From Adineta vaga (Eukaryota; Rotifera): DNA of 64,000 nucleotides. The DNA is taken from contig CP075493.1 in assembly GCA_021613535.1 (NCBI GenBank), forward strand, positions 14,694,001 to 14,758,000. The letters run 5' to 3'. The position numbers were made by a program, and so were the translations under genes. The notes below the pieces were generated by a model. It ran no database searches. It was not told the DNA's origin and saw only the letters and a program-made list of their open reading frames with translations. Positions 1-10,097 of the stretch are shown here, piece by piece (within the stretch, counting starts at the first letter, position 1; each line of letters starts with the position of its first letter).

Positions 1-942
1 TTCATTGTGAAATGGGTTCACAATTAGTTTATTTTAATAGAAAAAATATTGAAAAACAAATGAATCTTTTCAATTCTTCATTTTGGACTCAACGACAATG
101 GTTTTTTGAATATCATCTTCATTTAGTCGATGGTTTTAATCATAGTATCTTTCGTTCAACAAATCCATACAGGTTATTAAGACAAATAGTTTCAATAATA
201 TAATCATAAATATAGATTTCGTTGTTTTTTTCTTTCTAGACGAAAGAAATATAATTTATGTAATGAATCGATTCAAGTAACTAACAACAATCATTTTCAA
301 ACAGTTTTCAAATCAGTTGATCATGTTCATATTATAAATGAAAAGGCACTTAATCAATCTATGTTTTGTTTTCCATATGTTAATAAACTTACTCTTGGAT
401 GGAAACTTTCTATACATTCTTCAACATCGATTATTAGTAAAATTCATCGTATTTTACCTTTAAAACAAATTCAAATTCTCAAAATTGAATATAATCGTTT
501 AGGTTTTCAAATAATGTGTGAATTATTATCTTTCATGCCTAATCTTCGTACATTAAAACTTCGATCAATAATATTCGAAAAAATTGATAAATTATCTATT
601 GAACAAAATGAAATATTTCAATTAATATCGAAAACAAATTTAATTCAGCATGTTATTCTTAACGAACAATGTACATTACAGAAGCTTGAATTACTTCTGA
701 AATTAGTTCCACGTGTACAATGTCTTCAATTATCTATACAATTAGATGATATGGAAATGATATTAGAATTTCTATTGAATAAGAATAATAAAAATACTCG
801 TCATTTAGTCTTATTAGGTTTTTTATCTTTAGAAGAATGTTATTTTCGTTATTTAAATCAATTGATTAGATCGAAAACTTTTTTATATGACTTTAAAATA
901 ACTTATGCTGATTATGATAATGTATTATATATGTGGTGGTAA
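1..942 (+). CDS. LRR/F-box-like protein, 3' part (5' end outside window)
   Basis: The frame is open from the window's left edge, so the start is missing. Exon 1 runs to 172; a 67-nt GT-AG intron (173-239, ending ctttctag) joins in frame to 240-942. After the join the protein continues with a stretch rich in I/L/N spaced like leucine-rich repeats (for example MPNLRTLKLRS, VPRVQCLQLS). It ends in a Tyr/Trp-rich tail (LYMWW). Bdelloid genomes hold many genes of this build, usually with an F-box near the N-terminus that recruits an SCF ubiquitin ligase; that part would lie outside the window, so the role is inference. No membrane segment or signal peptide is visible. Confidence is good for the gene and its intron and low for the function. 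Confidence 0.7.
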
Positions 943-1079
943 TAGTCAATGTACATTTAAGAGATAATAATGATTTTTGTTTTTTTTTCACGTGTACTTT
1001 TTATTATAAATAAAGAAGATATTTCGAAAGTTGTTCATTATATAGTTAGTTTTGATGACGCCAACAATAGAACGGCTGC

Positions 1080-1126
1080 TAGGGGTGAGTGTTCTTCTTT
1101 TCTTCATCCCTACATCCACACCTATC
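1080..1126. repeat. G-rich/C-rich fold-back element
   Basis: A short G-rich arm (aggggtgagtg) is followed by a pyrimidine stretch (ttcttcttttcttc) and a C-rich arm (ccctacatccacacc). It is one of at least eight similar elements between genes in this window. Confidence 0.4.
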
Positions 1127-1184
1127 CTTCGATATATACATGACGCATGATGATTCATATATCAAATAGAAACACGTGCGTTAT

Positions 1185-2159
1185 ATGTTTTTTTTTATGG
1201 CAAGATTCAAACAACGAAAGAGAATAGAAAGAATTGCGCAAGAATATGACATGCAGAGAAAAAGGTATAAATTGAAACAAAAAAATATATATCGACAGAG
1301 TTCTTCTATAGCCATGGACAAATCTGACGATTATTCAACATTGCCAAATAAAGCTCCAGATAATTTTGAATTAAAAGTTTTCGACGATATTTCCAACTAC
1401 CAATCAACTATTGAACATCTCAATTTTGATTTTGGATCAATTGAAAAGAAGACACATCTACATTTTTCTCTTATTAATCATCTTATAACAGATTTAGAAT
1501 GTCAACATTATATCAATGAAAGTGAACGAGCTGGATATACACCATTGAATGGTTATCAAACATCTTATCGTTCGAATGATCGTGTCACGATTGTTTCTTC
1601 TTCACTAGCTGATCTCTTATTTAAACGTCTATCATCGTACTTCCCCGATACAATTCTTCATCATAGTGAACAATGGCAACCTATTGGACTGAATGAAGTC
1701 TTTCGATTTTGTCGATATGGTCCTGGTGGTGTTTTTGGTGCACATCGTGATTCACATTTCTCTCGTTCGTCAAATGAACGAAGTTTCATCACAATTAATA
1801 TTTATTTGAATAAGACTGATGGTGGATGTACACGATTTCTTGATCCAAAATCTGAAGAAGTTATTTTTGCATGTCAACCCGAAGCAGGAAAAGCTCTTGT
1901 CTTTCGACATAATGAATATCATGATGGTGATATTCTTCAATCAGGTCAGAAATATTTGATGAGAACAGACTTAATGTATCGATTAATACCTGGAAATACT
2001 CAACAAATCGATTCAGTCAATGATAAACAAATGCAAGCAAAACAATTATATGCTCAAGCAGAAGAATTTGAAGAACAAGGACAATTTGAGAAAGCAGTTC
2101 AATATTATAAGAAAGCCATTACACTCTGGCCAAGAATTGAGCATGAAATATACGATTAA
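1185..2159 (+). CDS. 2-oxoglutarate/Fe(II) dioxygenase (prolyl 4-hydroxylase type) with C-terminal TPR
   Basis: Single exon, 324 residues from the ATG at 1185; the ATG at 1197 (MARFKQRK) has a better context (G at +4) and may be the true start. The middle third is a double-stranded beta-helix oxygenase: HxD iron ligands in GAHRDSHF (H187, D189), the distal histidine in YHDGDIL (H246), and a basic residue ten positions on (K256) that would bind 2-oxoglutarate. GPGGVFGAHRD is typical of the family. The N-terminus is strongly basic and may be a nuclear or nucleolar signal. The last 40 residues form one TPR (QAEEFEEQGQFEKAVQYYKK) resembling the TPR of F-box only protein 9, and the protein stops right after it. 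The substrate is unknown. No signal peptide is seen, so it is likely cytosolic or nuclear. Confidence 0.82.
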   Translation: MFFFMARFKQRKRIERIAQEYDMQRKRYKLKQKNIYRQSSSIAMDKSDDYSTLPNKAPDNFELKVFDDISNYQSTIEHLNFDFGSIEKKTHLHFSLINHLITDLECQHYINESERAGYTPLNGYQTSYRSNDRVTIVSSSLADLLFKRLSSYFPDTILHHSEQWQPIGLNEVFRFCRYGPGGVFGAHRDSHFSRSSNERSFITINIYLNKTDGGCTRFLDPKSEEVIFACQPEAGKALVFRHNEYHDGDILQSGQKYLMRTDLMYRLIPGNTQQIDSVNDKQMQAKQLYAQAEEFEEQGQFEKAVQYYKKAITLWPRIEHEIYD

Positions 2160-2569
2160 TACTTAAAATTAGTTCGTTTTCTTTTTCTCCCTAAAAATCA
2201 AGATTATTATATTCAAAGATACTTGTAATGACTATGAAAGGAATTTAAAAAAAAAAATTTCTATATTTATAGCGAGCAAAGTTTGATCTGTAAACATCAA
2301 ATGAACGATTAGATAACTGCATCAACAATCATTTGAATATTAAAACATAAAAGGAAATACTAATTTGATAGTTCGATATATTATATAACCTATAGATAGT
2401 TGAAAGGTACAAGAAACAATGGAATAGAAATTTATGTTGCATTCATCTTTAACTTACGATATTGATAGTTTGTTCATAATCGGTTCGACGAACTAATTCA
2501 ATAGGTTTATTTTGTATAATTCTATCAAATCTCAACCATAGAATTGTTTTTGTAGTACAGTTTCTCTAC

Positions 2570-3062
2570 TTTTCTTTTTCGAAAGTGTATATTATTCAAG
2601 AGTATCTCTTCAGGAAATAAATCCATCTGAATTTATTCTTTCTGTTGATGAAAAAATAGCTACAAACCACCATTGTTTTGAAACATATAACGTGATAAAT
2701 CAATTGTAAATTGATGAAATTCAGTCACATCTCAACACTTTTGCACATATTCATGTTGCCCATTACCATTAGAATCATTAAACTGTTGGAGTATTTTTTG
2801 GAAGTTTTTATTTCAGTATAAGAACCAAAAATATCAACTTTCAGTTGTGATTTCTCATTCAGATAAGTCATAAAATAAAGCCATAATTGATCAGGATTTT
2901 TTTTCTTTCGCGTTAAATTTCGGATAAAGCGACGGTATTATTGTATATAATACTATCATTTGGTACAATTGATATATGAAAATAATTAGGTGGTTGATCT
3001 TGAATTTTGGATGTCAACATTTCTATATCATTTTTTATTTCAGACAAGAGAGAATCTAAACA
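2570..3062 (-). pseudogene. Decayed gene relic of unknown family
   Basis: Read on the minus strand this stretch has long coding-like pieces in changing frames: one beginning LDSLLSEIKNDIEML near 3060 and open for about 48 codons to a stop, then NPDQLWLYFMTYLNEKSQ, then TEFHQFTIDLSRYMFQNN, separated by stops and at least two frameshifts. I do not recognise the family. It may be the downstream half of the relic at 4857-5235, split by the inverted repeat. The rest of 2160-3251 shows nothing I can support. Confidence 0.4.
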
Positions 3063-3372
3063 TGTAGAAGTGTAACTACATGTACTTCTAAACAGTACAT
3101 TAACCTATATTTATCCCAAACGTTCAAAAGATTTATGAATAGATAATACAGATAACAATCGAATATCTTTGTCCCCTTCTCATCGCGGAAACTAAACACC
3201 TAACTGCTTCCACTAAGAATCTATATTCGAAAAATAATCATCATTCTATCAACAAACAAATAACTTTTTTTCACCTCATTTTATTTCATGATGAAAAGAA
3301 AAAAAGAAATATCTTTATATATAAATGACACCATTGAATTTACATTTAAATTGTTCATATCGGCTATAGTAT

Positions 3373-3600
3373 CTAACTGATGTAATGTTGTCGAATAGTT
3401 GCAGGAATACCAGTGTATGGTTGAAAATGATATGCATCTAATGGAGTGAAATCAACTTCTTGTTCAACACCTACACGTCCATTCCATGGATTAAGATAAA
3501 GTCCACTATCTTGTGTGTACATTCCATAACCATAGTTACCATAACCAATGGTATGATAATCACCGTTCCAAGTATTGAGAAGAGCTGGTTGACCAAGCAT
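3373..3600 (-). CDS. 75-residue Gly/Tyr-rich protein, left copy of an inverted pair
   Basis: Short single-exon gene, MLGQPALLNTWNGDYHT..., with a Tyr/Gly-rich centre (YGNYGYGMY) and no signal peptide, membrane segment or cysteines. The family is not recognised. That it is a real gene is supported by an identical protein at 4507-4734, a TATAAAT box 89-95 bp upstream of the start and a compact promoter shared by both copies. Only about one synonymous base separates the two reading frames. The two copies are transcribed away from each other. Low-complexity Gly/Tyr content would suit a disordered cytosolic or secreted structural protein, but this is a guess. Confidence 0.72.
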   Translation of the reverse strand: MLGQPALLNTWNGDYHTIGYGNYGYGMYTQDSGLYLNPWNGRVGVEQEVDFTPLDAYHFQPYTGIPATIRQHYIS

Positions 3601-3688
3601 TTTGTATTAAATTGTAGAAAACGATTGCTTATAGATAGAAGAATGAATTTATTTGAATGTATGAAATTAGGAAAGAATGTTGTGTGAT

Positions 3689-3803
3689 ATTTATACTGTA
3701 GATAGTATAGTAGATTTACGTCAATTCTACTGTTTATACTCTATTGATAAACAAGTACAAAGAATATGTTTGACGCACATTGCATATTCTAATATGCGTC
3801 ATC
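3689..3803 (-). promoter_or_regulatory. Promoter of left 75-residue gene
   Basis: On the minus strand there is a TATAAAT box (3689-3695), a CRE-like attgacgtaaat, the octamer GTACTTGT (3751-3758), and a paired bZIP-like block, TTGACGCA and TGCGTCAT, flanking the perfect small palindrome gcatatt-ct-aatatgc (3782-3797). The right arm holds the same layout. Confidence 0.55.
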
Positions 3804-4303
3804 GCTCACGTTTTGTTTATTTTGCGGTGATAGAAAATAAAAATAAAAGTGAATGGAGAATATTTTTGAATATGTATTACATAATCAACATTTATTCTTT
3901 CTTTTTCTTGATGACGTACATATCTTTTATTGATTAAAGATCTTCTACTATTTAGTTTTTAGAATGAAATCGACTAAAATTTCCCATCACTATATTCTAC
4001 ATCAAACTTTTAACATCTTCAATATATTCGTGTAACGTAATTCATTCAATGATGAAAAATATAACATCATCTTCTGATATCCTCTTAGTGCTTTTCAATT
4101 CGCTGTCAGTTATGTTTTCTTTTCAAAATAAAGTGGTTAACTATAAAAACGAACTAATCGAACAATGATGTTATAAAAGAAAAAAATACTTTAGCAGCTT
4201 CACGAATATTTTTTATTTATCTAATAATAGCTGTTCTTCACATTTACCTTTATCTCACACCATCACTGTATTTTGTATAACAAATACTATAGTATATGTA
4301 AGT
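3804..4303. other. 500-bp spacer of the inverted repeat
   Basis: AT-rich single-copy spacer between the two arms. I see no gene in it. It separates the two divergent promoters. Confidence 0.5.
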
Positions 4304-4418
4304 GATGACGCATATTAGAATATGCAATGTGCGTCAAACATATTCTTTGTACTTGTTTATCAATAGAGTATAAACAGTAGAATTGACGTAAATCTACTAT
4401 ACTATCTACAGTATAAAT
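4304..4418 (+). promoter_or_regulatory. Promoter of right 75-residue gene
   Basis: Contains GATGACGCAT and TGCGTCAAA around the gcatatt palindrome, GTACTTGT (4349-4356), attgacgtaaat (about 4380-4392) and TATAAAT (4412-4418), 89 bp before the ATG. The motifs recur in the promoters at 31064-31160 and 10064-10097. Confidence 0.55.
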
Positions 4419-4506
4419 ATCACACAACATTCTTTCCTAATTTCATACATTCAAATAAATTCATTCTTCTATCTATAAGCAATCGTTTTCTACAATTTAA
4501 TACAAA

Positions 4507-4734
4507 ATGCTTGGTCAACCAGCTCTTCTCAATACTTGGAACGGTGATTATCATACCATTGGTTATGGTAATTATGGTTATGGAATGTACACACAAGATA
4601 GTGGACTTTATCTTAATCCATGGAATGGACGTGTAGGTGTTGAACAAGAAGTTGATTTCACTCCATTAGATGCATATCATTTTCAACCATACACTGGTAT
4701 TCCTGCAACTATTCGACAACATTACATCAGTTAG
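4507..4734 (+). CDS. 75-residue Gly/Tyr-rich protein, right copy
   Basis: The encoded protein is identical to the minus-strand copy at 3373-3600. The short 5' leader after the TATA box and the 3' flank are also shared for about 120 bp past the stop, so the duplication took in the whole transcription unit. No known family was recognised. The near-absence of differences, even at silent sites, means either a very recent inverted duplication or ongoing gene conversion between the arms. Confidence 0.72.
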   Translation: MLGQPALLNTWNGDYHTIGYGNYGYGMYTQDSGLYLNPWNGRVGVEQEVDFTPLDAYHFQPYTGIPATIRQHYIS

Positions 4735-4856
4735 ATACTATATAGTCGATATGAACAGTTTAAATGTAAATTCAATGTTGTCATTTATATATAAAGATAT
4801 TTCTTTTTTTCTTTTCATCATGAAATAAAATGAGGTGAAAAAAAGTTATTTGTTTA

Positions 4857-5235
4857 TTCATATGAAGATAATCGTCTGGGAAGTGCAAATCTAACACACC
4901 ATCTGGATGGAACATATCATACCAATTGCGATTCTGTTCTAATTCATAATTTATTTCGAATGGTTTCAGAATGTGTGAAACGTTATTTCAGATGCAACAC
5001 TTATACTCATATATTGTTGCTGCTGTATTTAACCAAGATTGATTTTTTTTGTACTGAAGGAATGAAAGCTAAGATTAGAAGACTGAATCTGCCTTTTCTT
5101 TTAATGATACTGTGTGTGTAATATCTTGATTTTTATTTGCAGTTTTAGTGCAGCTGCAGACAAGAACGATACTCTGACTCACATCTTCAAGATGAACATC
5201 ATTTTGCAAAACGAGCTGACTTTCTCTGTAAATAT
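4857..5235 (-). pseudogene. Gene relic cut by the right arm of the inverted repeat
   Basis: Two coding-like pieces on the minus strand. The first (5229-5075) reads QLVLQNDVHLEDVSQSIVL and continues open to a stop. The second (about 4985-4857) contains ELEQNRNWYDMFHPDGVLDL and FPDDYLHMN, and its frame runs straight into the edge of the inverted repeat. The family is not recognised. A stop and a frame change between the pieces show decay unless an unseen intron lies there. Confidence 0.42.
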
Positions 5236-5502
5236 GACTTTATGAATTTACGTCGTTGTGTGTTCTTTTCCAAGACTCGATTAAACTTTAAGAATTCTGG
5301 TTTTAGAATATATAAATTGCATATACAGATGTTAGTGAAAACAATGAAATTCTGCAAAAGGAATAGTTTGATACATATTCGCTCGTTTATCTATATCCAT
5401 GTAAGCATAAGATTATTAGTGTTGCACGTATTAATTCGACTTTGTTTGTCATTTTATTTGAACAGTATACATAAAAGAAAACTCGTTCTTCATTCGTTAT
5501 GA

Positions 5503-7232
5503 TCAACATGTAGTTTTGTTAATAAAAAACTTGAGAATGCGATGATTATTGTGATCGGCTACGTAAAGATTACCTTCAACATCAAATGTAATATCAGCCG
5601 GCAAATTCATTTGATCAAGCTGCGAACCTTGTCCATGATCACCGACAATGGCCTCACCCGATATTGCTCCTCTGGACCAACGTACAATTCGATGATTATA
5701 ACTATCAGCTATATAGACAGTTTCAAACTTATCGACAAATACACCTTCTGGTCTATTCAATTGATTTGTACTACTACCACTGCCAGCACCACCAGCAACG
5801 ACGGAAATGTTTGTTCCTTCATTCTCTAGTTTTACAACTCGATGATTATCTCTGTCAGTTACGTAAAGAGAACGATTTCGATCAAGGAAAATTAGATATG
5901 GATGATTTAGTTTGGATATAATTATTTGCCCAACAGTCTCGTTTATCGGTAATTTTATTACTTCACCTTTGTCTCGATCGGATATATAGAGAGATCCATC
6001 ATCATCTTGTGCCATACCATAAGCGGAAATCTTACTGATAATTGTATCTCCAGCCGAAGCATTACGGAACCAACGTTGAACACGAGCGTTTTCAGCATCA
6101 CCAATGTAAACTGTTTCATTCTGATCGAGAACAAAACCACGTGGACCATGTAGATTTGGTTTGTCTCCTCTACCGTGTTTTCCACCGGCAACGATATGTC
6201 CACTTGTTGCGCCAATATACCATTTTATAATACGATTATTAACATTATCCGAAACGTAGATTGTTTGATTTTCATCAACAATAACAGCAGTAGGATTACT
6301 CAATTGATCAAGATTTTCACCACGTCCACCAATACCAGCCACAACTTGACCTCTCTGTGTCCATGCAGCTGTTGCACATAAGTTGTCACCAGGTCTCGAT
6401 GGTAATGATGTAACTAAATTAGTCAAGAAAACAAGAATACAATTCTATATCTAAACTTCTATAATTATCTCATCTCTATCTAGAAATTTTAATCGAGAAT
6501 CTTACTAGAAGGAGTAACCATTGTAGCTGTTGAGATAACTGTTGTTTCAGCTAATGTCGTCATTGTATCTGTTACTAATGTTGTTGTTATTCCAGTTGGT
6601 GGCAAGATAGTTGCTTGTGTCTCCGTAGACTCCCACAGCGTGTTAGTTGTCGTTACCGTTGTTGTGTTTCTTATTTCAGCAAATGATACACTTGTTTGTG
6701 TTGTTTCCACTGTTTCACCGGGTGCAAATGATACACTTGTTTGTGTTGTTTCCACTGTTTCACCGGGTGCAAATGATACACTTGTTTGTGTTGTTTCCAC
6801 TGTTTCACCGGGTGCAAATGATACACTTGTTTGTGTTGTTTCCACTGTTTCACCGGGTGCAAATGATACACTTGTTTGTGTTGTTTCCACTGTTTCACCG
6901 GGTGCAAATGATACACTTGTTTGTGTTGTTTCCACTGTTTCACCGGATGCAAATGTTACTATTGATACTGTGGTTGATACAATACTTTTTATTGTTGTTG
7001 TTGTGGTTCTTGTTAAGTTTGTAGCTAAACTTGATGTTTCTTCGCTACTTATTGTTGTATCATTCGCCCCAAATGTTTCTATTGGACTTTGTCTAATAAA
7101 AAGTATGAAGATACATGGAATTCCCACTGATAAAATAAAAAGGCTTAGGAAAATGACTATTGAGAATATTATAGGATGACGTTTAATAGTTCCGATACAT
7201 CTTGAAAGGAGACCGCTTTTGACAGATACCAT
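5503..7232 (-). CDS. NHL-repeat membrane protein with Thr-rich repeat stalk
   Basis: Two exons: 7232-6506 and 6413-5503, with a 92-nt GT-AG intron (6505-6414) that keeps the frame; about 545 residues. The N-terminus has a basic tail, then one membrane segment (about residues 20-46), then a Thr/Ser-rich stalk with six 15-residue repeats (FAPGETVETTQTSVS), then six NHL units (pattern P-x3-xD-x3-xxYVSD-x-NNRIxxW), which should fold into a six-bladed propeller. This suggests a type II surface protein with an extracellular propeller for binding. The start is uncertain: the frame is open upstream (QQSIHPHSTAPYK) to an acceptor-like ttgtag near 7306, and a tiny exon ATGAAAG followed by GT at 7608-7602 would join in phase, adding a longer cytoplasmic tail. 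Confidence 0.85.
6684..6953 (-). repeat. 45-bp minisatellite, six copies, coding
   Basis: Six head-to-tail 45-bp units code for FA(P/S)GETVETTQTSVS. The first differs by Ser for Pro; the other five look identical at DNA level. Copy number is likely variable between alleles. Confidence 0.93.
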
Positions 7233-8779
7233 AGGTTTATTTGCGTTTTGAACATGACTTTTTTTGTACGGTGCTGTTGAATGAGGATGAATAGATTGTT
7301 GTCCTACAACATTTTAAATAAAAATGAATATCTTTGAAATAATGTGGACGTGAAAAAACTCCTTCACATGTTTTGTTAGAATTGGAATGGTGCGTTACAA
7401 ACAGTATTAATCAATTAGAAAACAATATTATATATCTTATACTAGGATAATTTACAAGAATTAGATTTGAAAGCAAAATTTAATAGGTGTCATACTACCT
7501 ATTGTTAGAGATTATTCTTATAACACAAAATAGCTATCTGATTTACTGAATTTTTCTTTCGATCGATACAGTAAAAATATCTAAATATGTTTCATTTTTA
7601 CCTTTCATTTTACAAAATCTTTGTCAGTAACATAAATGTGCTGCGTTCATGTTTGTTCTCAAATCTTATCTATTCATTTTATACGGACACTCATGTGCAT
7701 ATAGTTATTTTTCTATTCTATTTTGGTAGAAAGATTATGATAAGATCTTTCTCTTAATCATAGAATTAATTTTTAATCTTTATATGCTATGATAAGCTGA
7801 AGTACAATGGTTACATTAGATAAGATGTCATGTGAAATTTCAGTTTAAAAAAGAATAGCAGATGAGTTATAAAGTCAACATGAAACACTACAATAATCAT
7901 ATATTTCGTAGTTCGGTATTATTGAAAACAAGAATAAATAAATGCTACATGACTTCTATTTCTTTTTCATTTTACATACTGGTTAGAATGAATTTTTCTA
8001 ACATAGGGAAAAAAAGGAACTGATGACGTGATGAGAGAGAACATTTTCTTCGATTATTCACGTTAAATAACTGAATAGGTTCTAATTCAACGTATAAAAC
8101 TGATAGTAGAGCATCCGATTTTGATCGTTCAGTGATTATCTTTATCCTTAAAGAAAAAAGTTTATATCCATATATGAAATAATCAATTCATTCTTTAGTT
8201 GAGATAGATGTGTTATTCTTTTGCCATTCGACTTGTCAAGTGACGAAGATATAATTTACATATTTTCTTTTCTCAATCCACTTTCCTTCTTGAAGTTTCC
8301 TCATTATTTTACGATGTTAGCTATTAGACACGAAACTTAGGACTTTTTGACATTACTTTTTACTTGAATTTTTCTTCTAACCTGATATAGGTTTAGGATG
8401 GTGAAGAACCTAGTGATGCGAGATGAATTTTGAATTTTTTTTTACGTATATGAATTTATTCATCCCAAGAGAGTTACCAATTTACATTTTACACATTAGT
8501 TCATACAGGATGTGAGTCAGGATATCGTTATTGCCTTCAACCATATTCACATTCTAACAGCCATACTTTGTATTTCTCCACCTCTGCTTTTGAAGAAATT
8601 CGACGAAAACAATCTTAATTCGATCGGAACTAATTTATTTTTCATTAATTCTAAAAGAAAATGATCTTGTATCTTTAAACTAATCAAATACAACAAAAAA
8701 AAGAAATGTATTTTATTTCTATAATCCTTTTCTAATATTTATTTTTGTCTTCAATAAAATCTAATTGAAAATAAATAGT
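7233..8779. other. Intergenic region
   Basis: About 1.5 kb of AT-rich DNA between two minus-strand genes. Apart from the possible first exon of the NHL gene near 7602-7608, I see no gene, RNA or repeat. Confidence 0.4.
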
Positions 8780-10002
8780 TTATTTAAAAGCATCTAACAT
8801 GTTAAGAACAAAACGGTATTTAACATCCGCTTTAAGTGTTCGATCATAAGCTGTTTTAATATTTTCTGGTGTTGGATCAATCTTTTCAATTTCACATGTA
8901 ATATTATGTTTTCCACAAAAATCTAACATTTCTTGAGTTTCTTTCATTCCACCAATAGCACTTCCAGTTATAATTGGTTGTTTTTTAATAAGAGTAAATG
9001 CATTAATTTCCAAAGGTTTTGGTGGTGCTCCAACTCTTGAAATAAAAACAATTTTATATGAGGAAAAAACAAAGAAATTTAATTTAAACTTACAAACAAT
9101 AAGCTGCTTCATCTTTTAATAAATTGATCAAAGAACCGACATCGTGTGGTGCTGATACAGTATCAATAATTAAATCTAATGAATTTTCAGCTGTTTTCAA
9201 TTGTTCTGGAACTTTTGAAACAAGGAATGTTTTTGCACCAAGTTTCATTGCATCATCACGTTTCGATTCTGACGTTGAAATAACAGTAACATGTGCACCC
9301 ATAGCGGCACCTAATTTAACTGCCATGTGACCTAAACCACCAAGACCGACAACACTAAACAAAACAAAATTCTCTAAATCATTAATAGAACTTTAATTAA
9401 CAACAAACCCTAATCGTGTATCTTTTCCAACATTAAAACGACGTAAAGGTGAATAAGATGTAATACCAGCACAAAGTAATGGTGCTGCTGCATCCAATGG
9501 TAAATTTTTTGGAATTTTACAAACAAAACTTTCTCGAACTGTTATTAAATTTGAATAACCTCCTTGTGTTGGTGTTATTTTATCAAGTTCAGTACTTGAA
9601 TATGTAAAGCTACATCTGAACAGTTTTGTTCCTTATGTTTTTTACCTAAATTAATTGAATAAATATATTGAATAAAATGAAAAAAATACACATACAAGGT
9701 TGACATTGAAGACATGAATCTACCATACAACCCACACCAACATGATCACCTACACTAAAATGTTTAACCTTTGAACCAACTTGTTCTACAATTCCAGCAA
9801 TTTCATGTCCTGGTACCATTGGATATTTTGACCTTTTCCATTCATCATAAACTTGATGAATATCAGTATGACAAATACCACAATAATGAATACGAATCAC
9901 CACATCATCATCTCGAGGTGTACGTCGTTCAAAATTAAATAATTTAAATGGTGATGTTGCACTATCAACAGCATATCCTTGAGCAGAAGTTAAATTCGAC
10001 AT
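8780..10002 (-). CDS. Zinc-dependent alcohol dehydrogenase (cinnamyl/YahK type), four exons, one frameshift
   Basis: Exons 10002-9696, 9645-9409, 9354-9094 and 9035-8780, with introns of 50, 54 and 58 nt. Exon 1 holds the catalytic zinc site (CGICHTD, then GHEIAG) and the start of the structural zinc site; CxxCxxC then C is completed across intron 1 (QCQPC, then KEQNC). Exon 3 carries the NADP-binding GLGGLGHMAVKLG. The family reduces aldehydes with NADPH. The four exons sum to 1061 nt, one short of a multiple of three: between KEQNC and TYSSTELDK (about 9605-9625) one base is missing. Both sides are otherwise intact and stop-free, so this is either a very young pseudogene or an assembly error. 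If intact, it would be 353 residues, normal for the family. Confidence 0.82.
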
Positions 10003-10063
10003 TGTTAAGATTCGTCAAAGAAATTCGTTAGAAAGAGTAGTTTAGATGTCGTTATGCGAAGCT

Positions 10064-10097
10064 ATTTATATAAATATAATGCATCGTCAACAAGTAC
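10064..10097 (-). promoter_or_regulatory. Promoter of the alcohol dehydrogenase gene
   Basis: On the minus strand there is a TATA box (tatataaata, 10064-10072), and GTACTTGT at 10090-10097 in the same orientation to the gene as in the 75- and 157-residue genes. CGTCA/TGACG half sites lie close by (cgtcaac, gatgacgaag). Confidence 0.45.

Larger units (their letters stand above)
3252..3803. repeat. Left arm of inverted repeat (552 bp)
   Basis: The reverse complement matches 4304-4856 almost base for base, with a handful of differences, mostly in the 3' flank of the gene. The arm holds a complete gene with its promoter. The outer edge is at caaacaaataac; the inner edge is at atatgcgtcatc. Confidence 0.92.
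4304..4856. repeat. Right arm of inverted repeat (553 bp)
   Basis: Mirror copy of 3252-3803. It ends at agttatttgttt, immediately next to a decayed reading frame that begins at 4857 on the minus strand. Confidence 0.92.

Noticed and set aside
3460-3687. 75-codon frame opposite the 75-residue gene (and its mirror at 4420-4647)
   Set aside because: Antisense to the better-supported gene and its leader; it exists only because the arms are mirror copies, and the sense frame has the TATA box.
3252-4856. Inverted repeat as an ordinary DNA transposon
   Set aside because: No transposase and no visible target-site duplication; the arms hold complete cellular-type genes.
6640-7179. Long plus-strand frames across the 45-bp repeats
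   Set aside because: Antisense by-products of the coding minisatellite; the minus-strand frame splices into NHL repeats.
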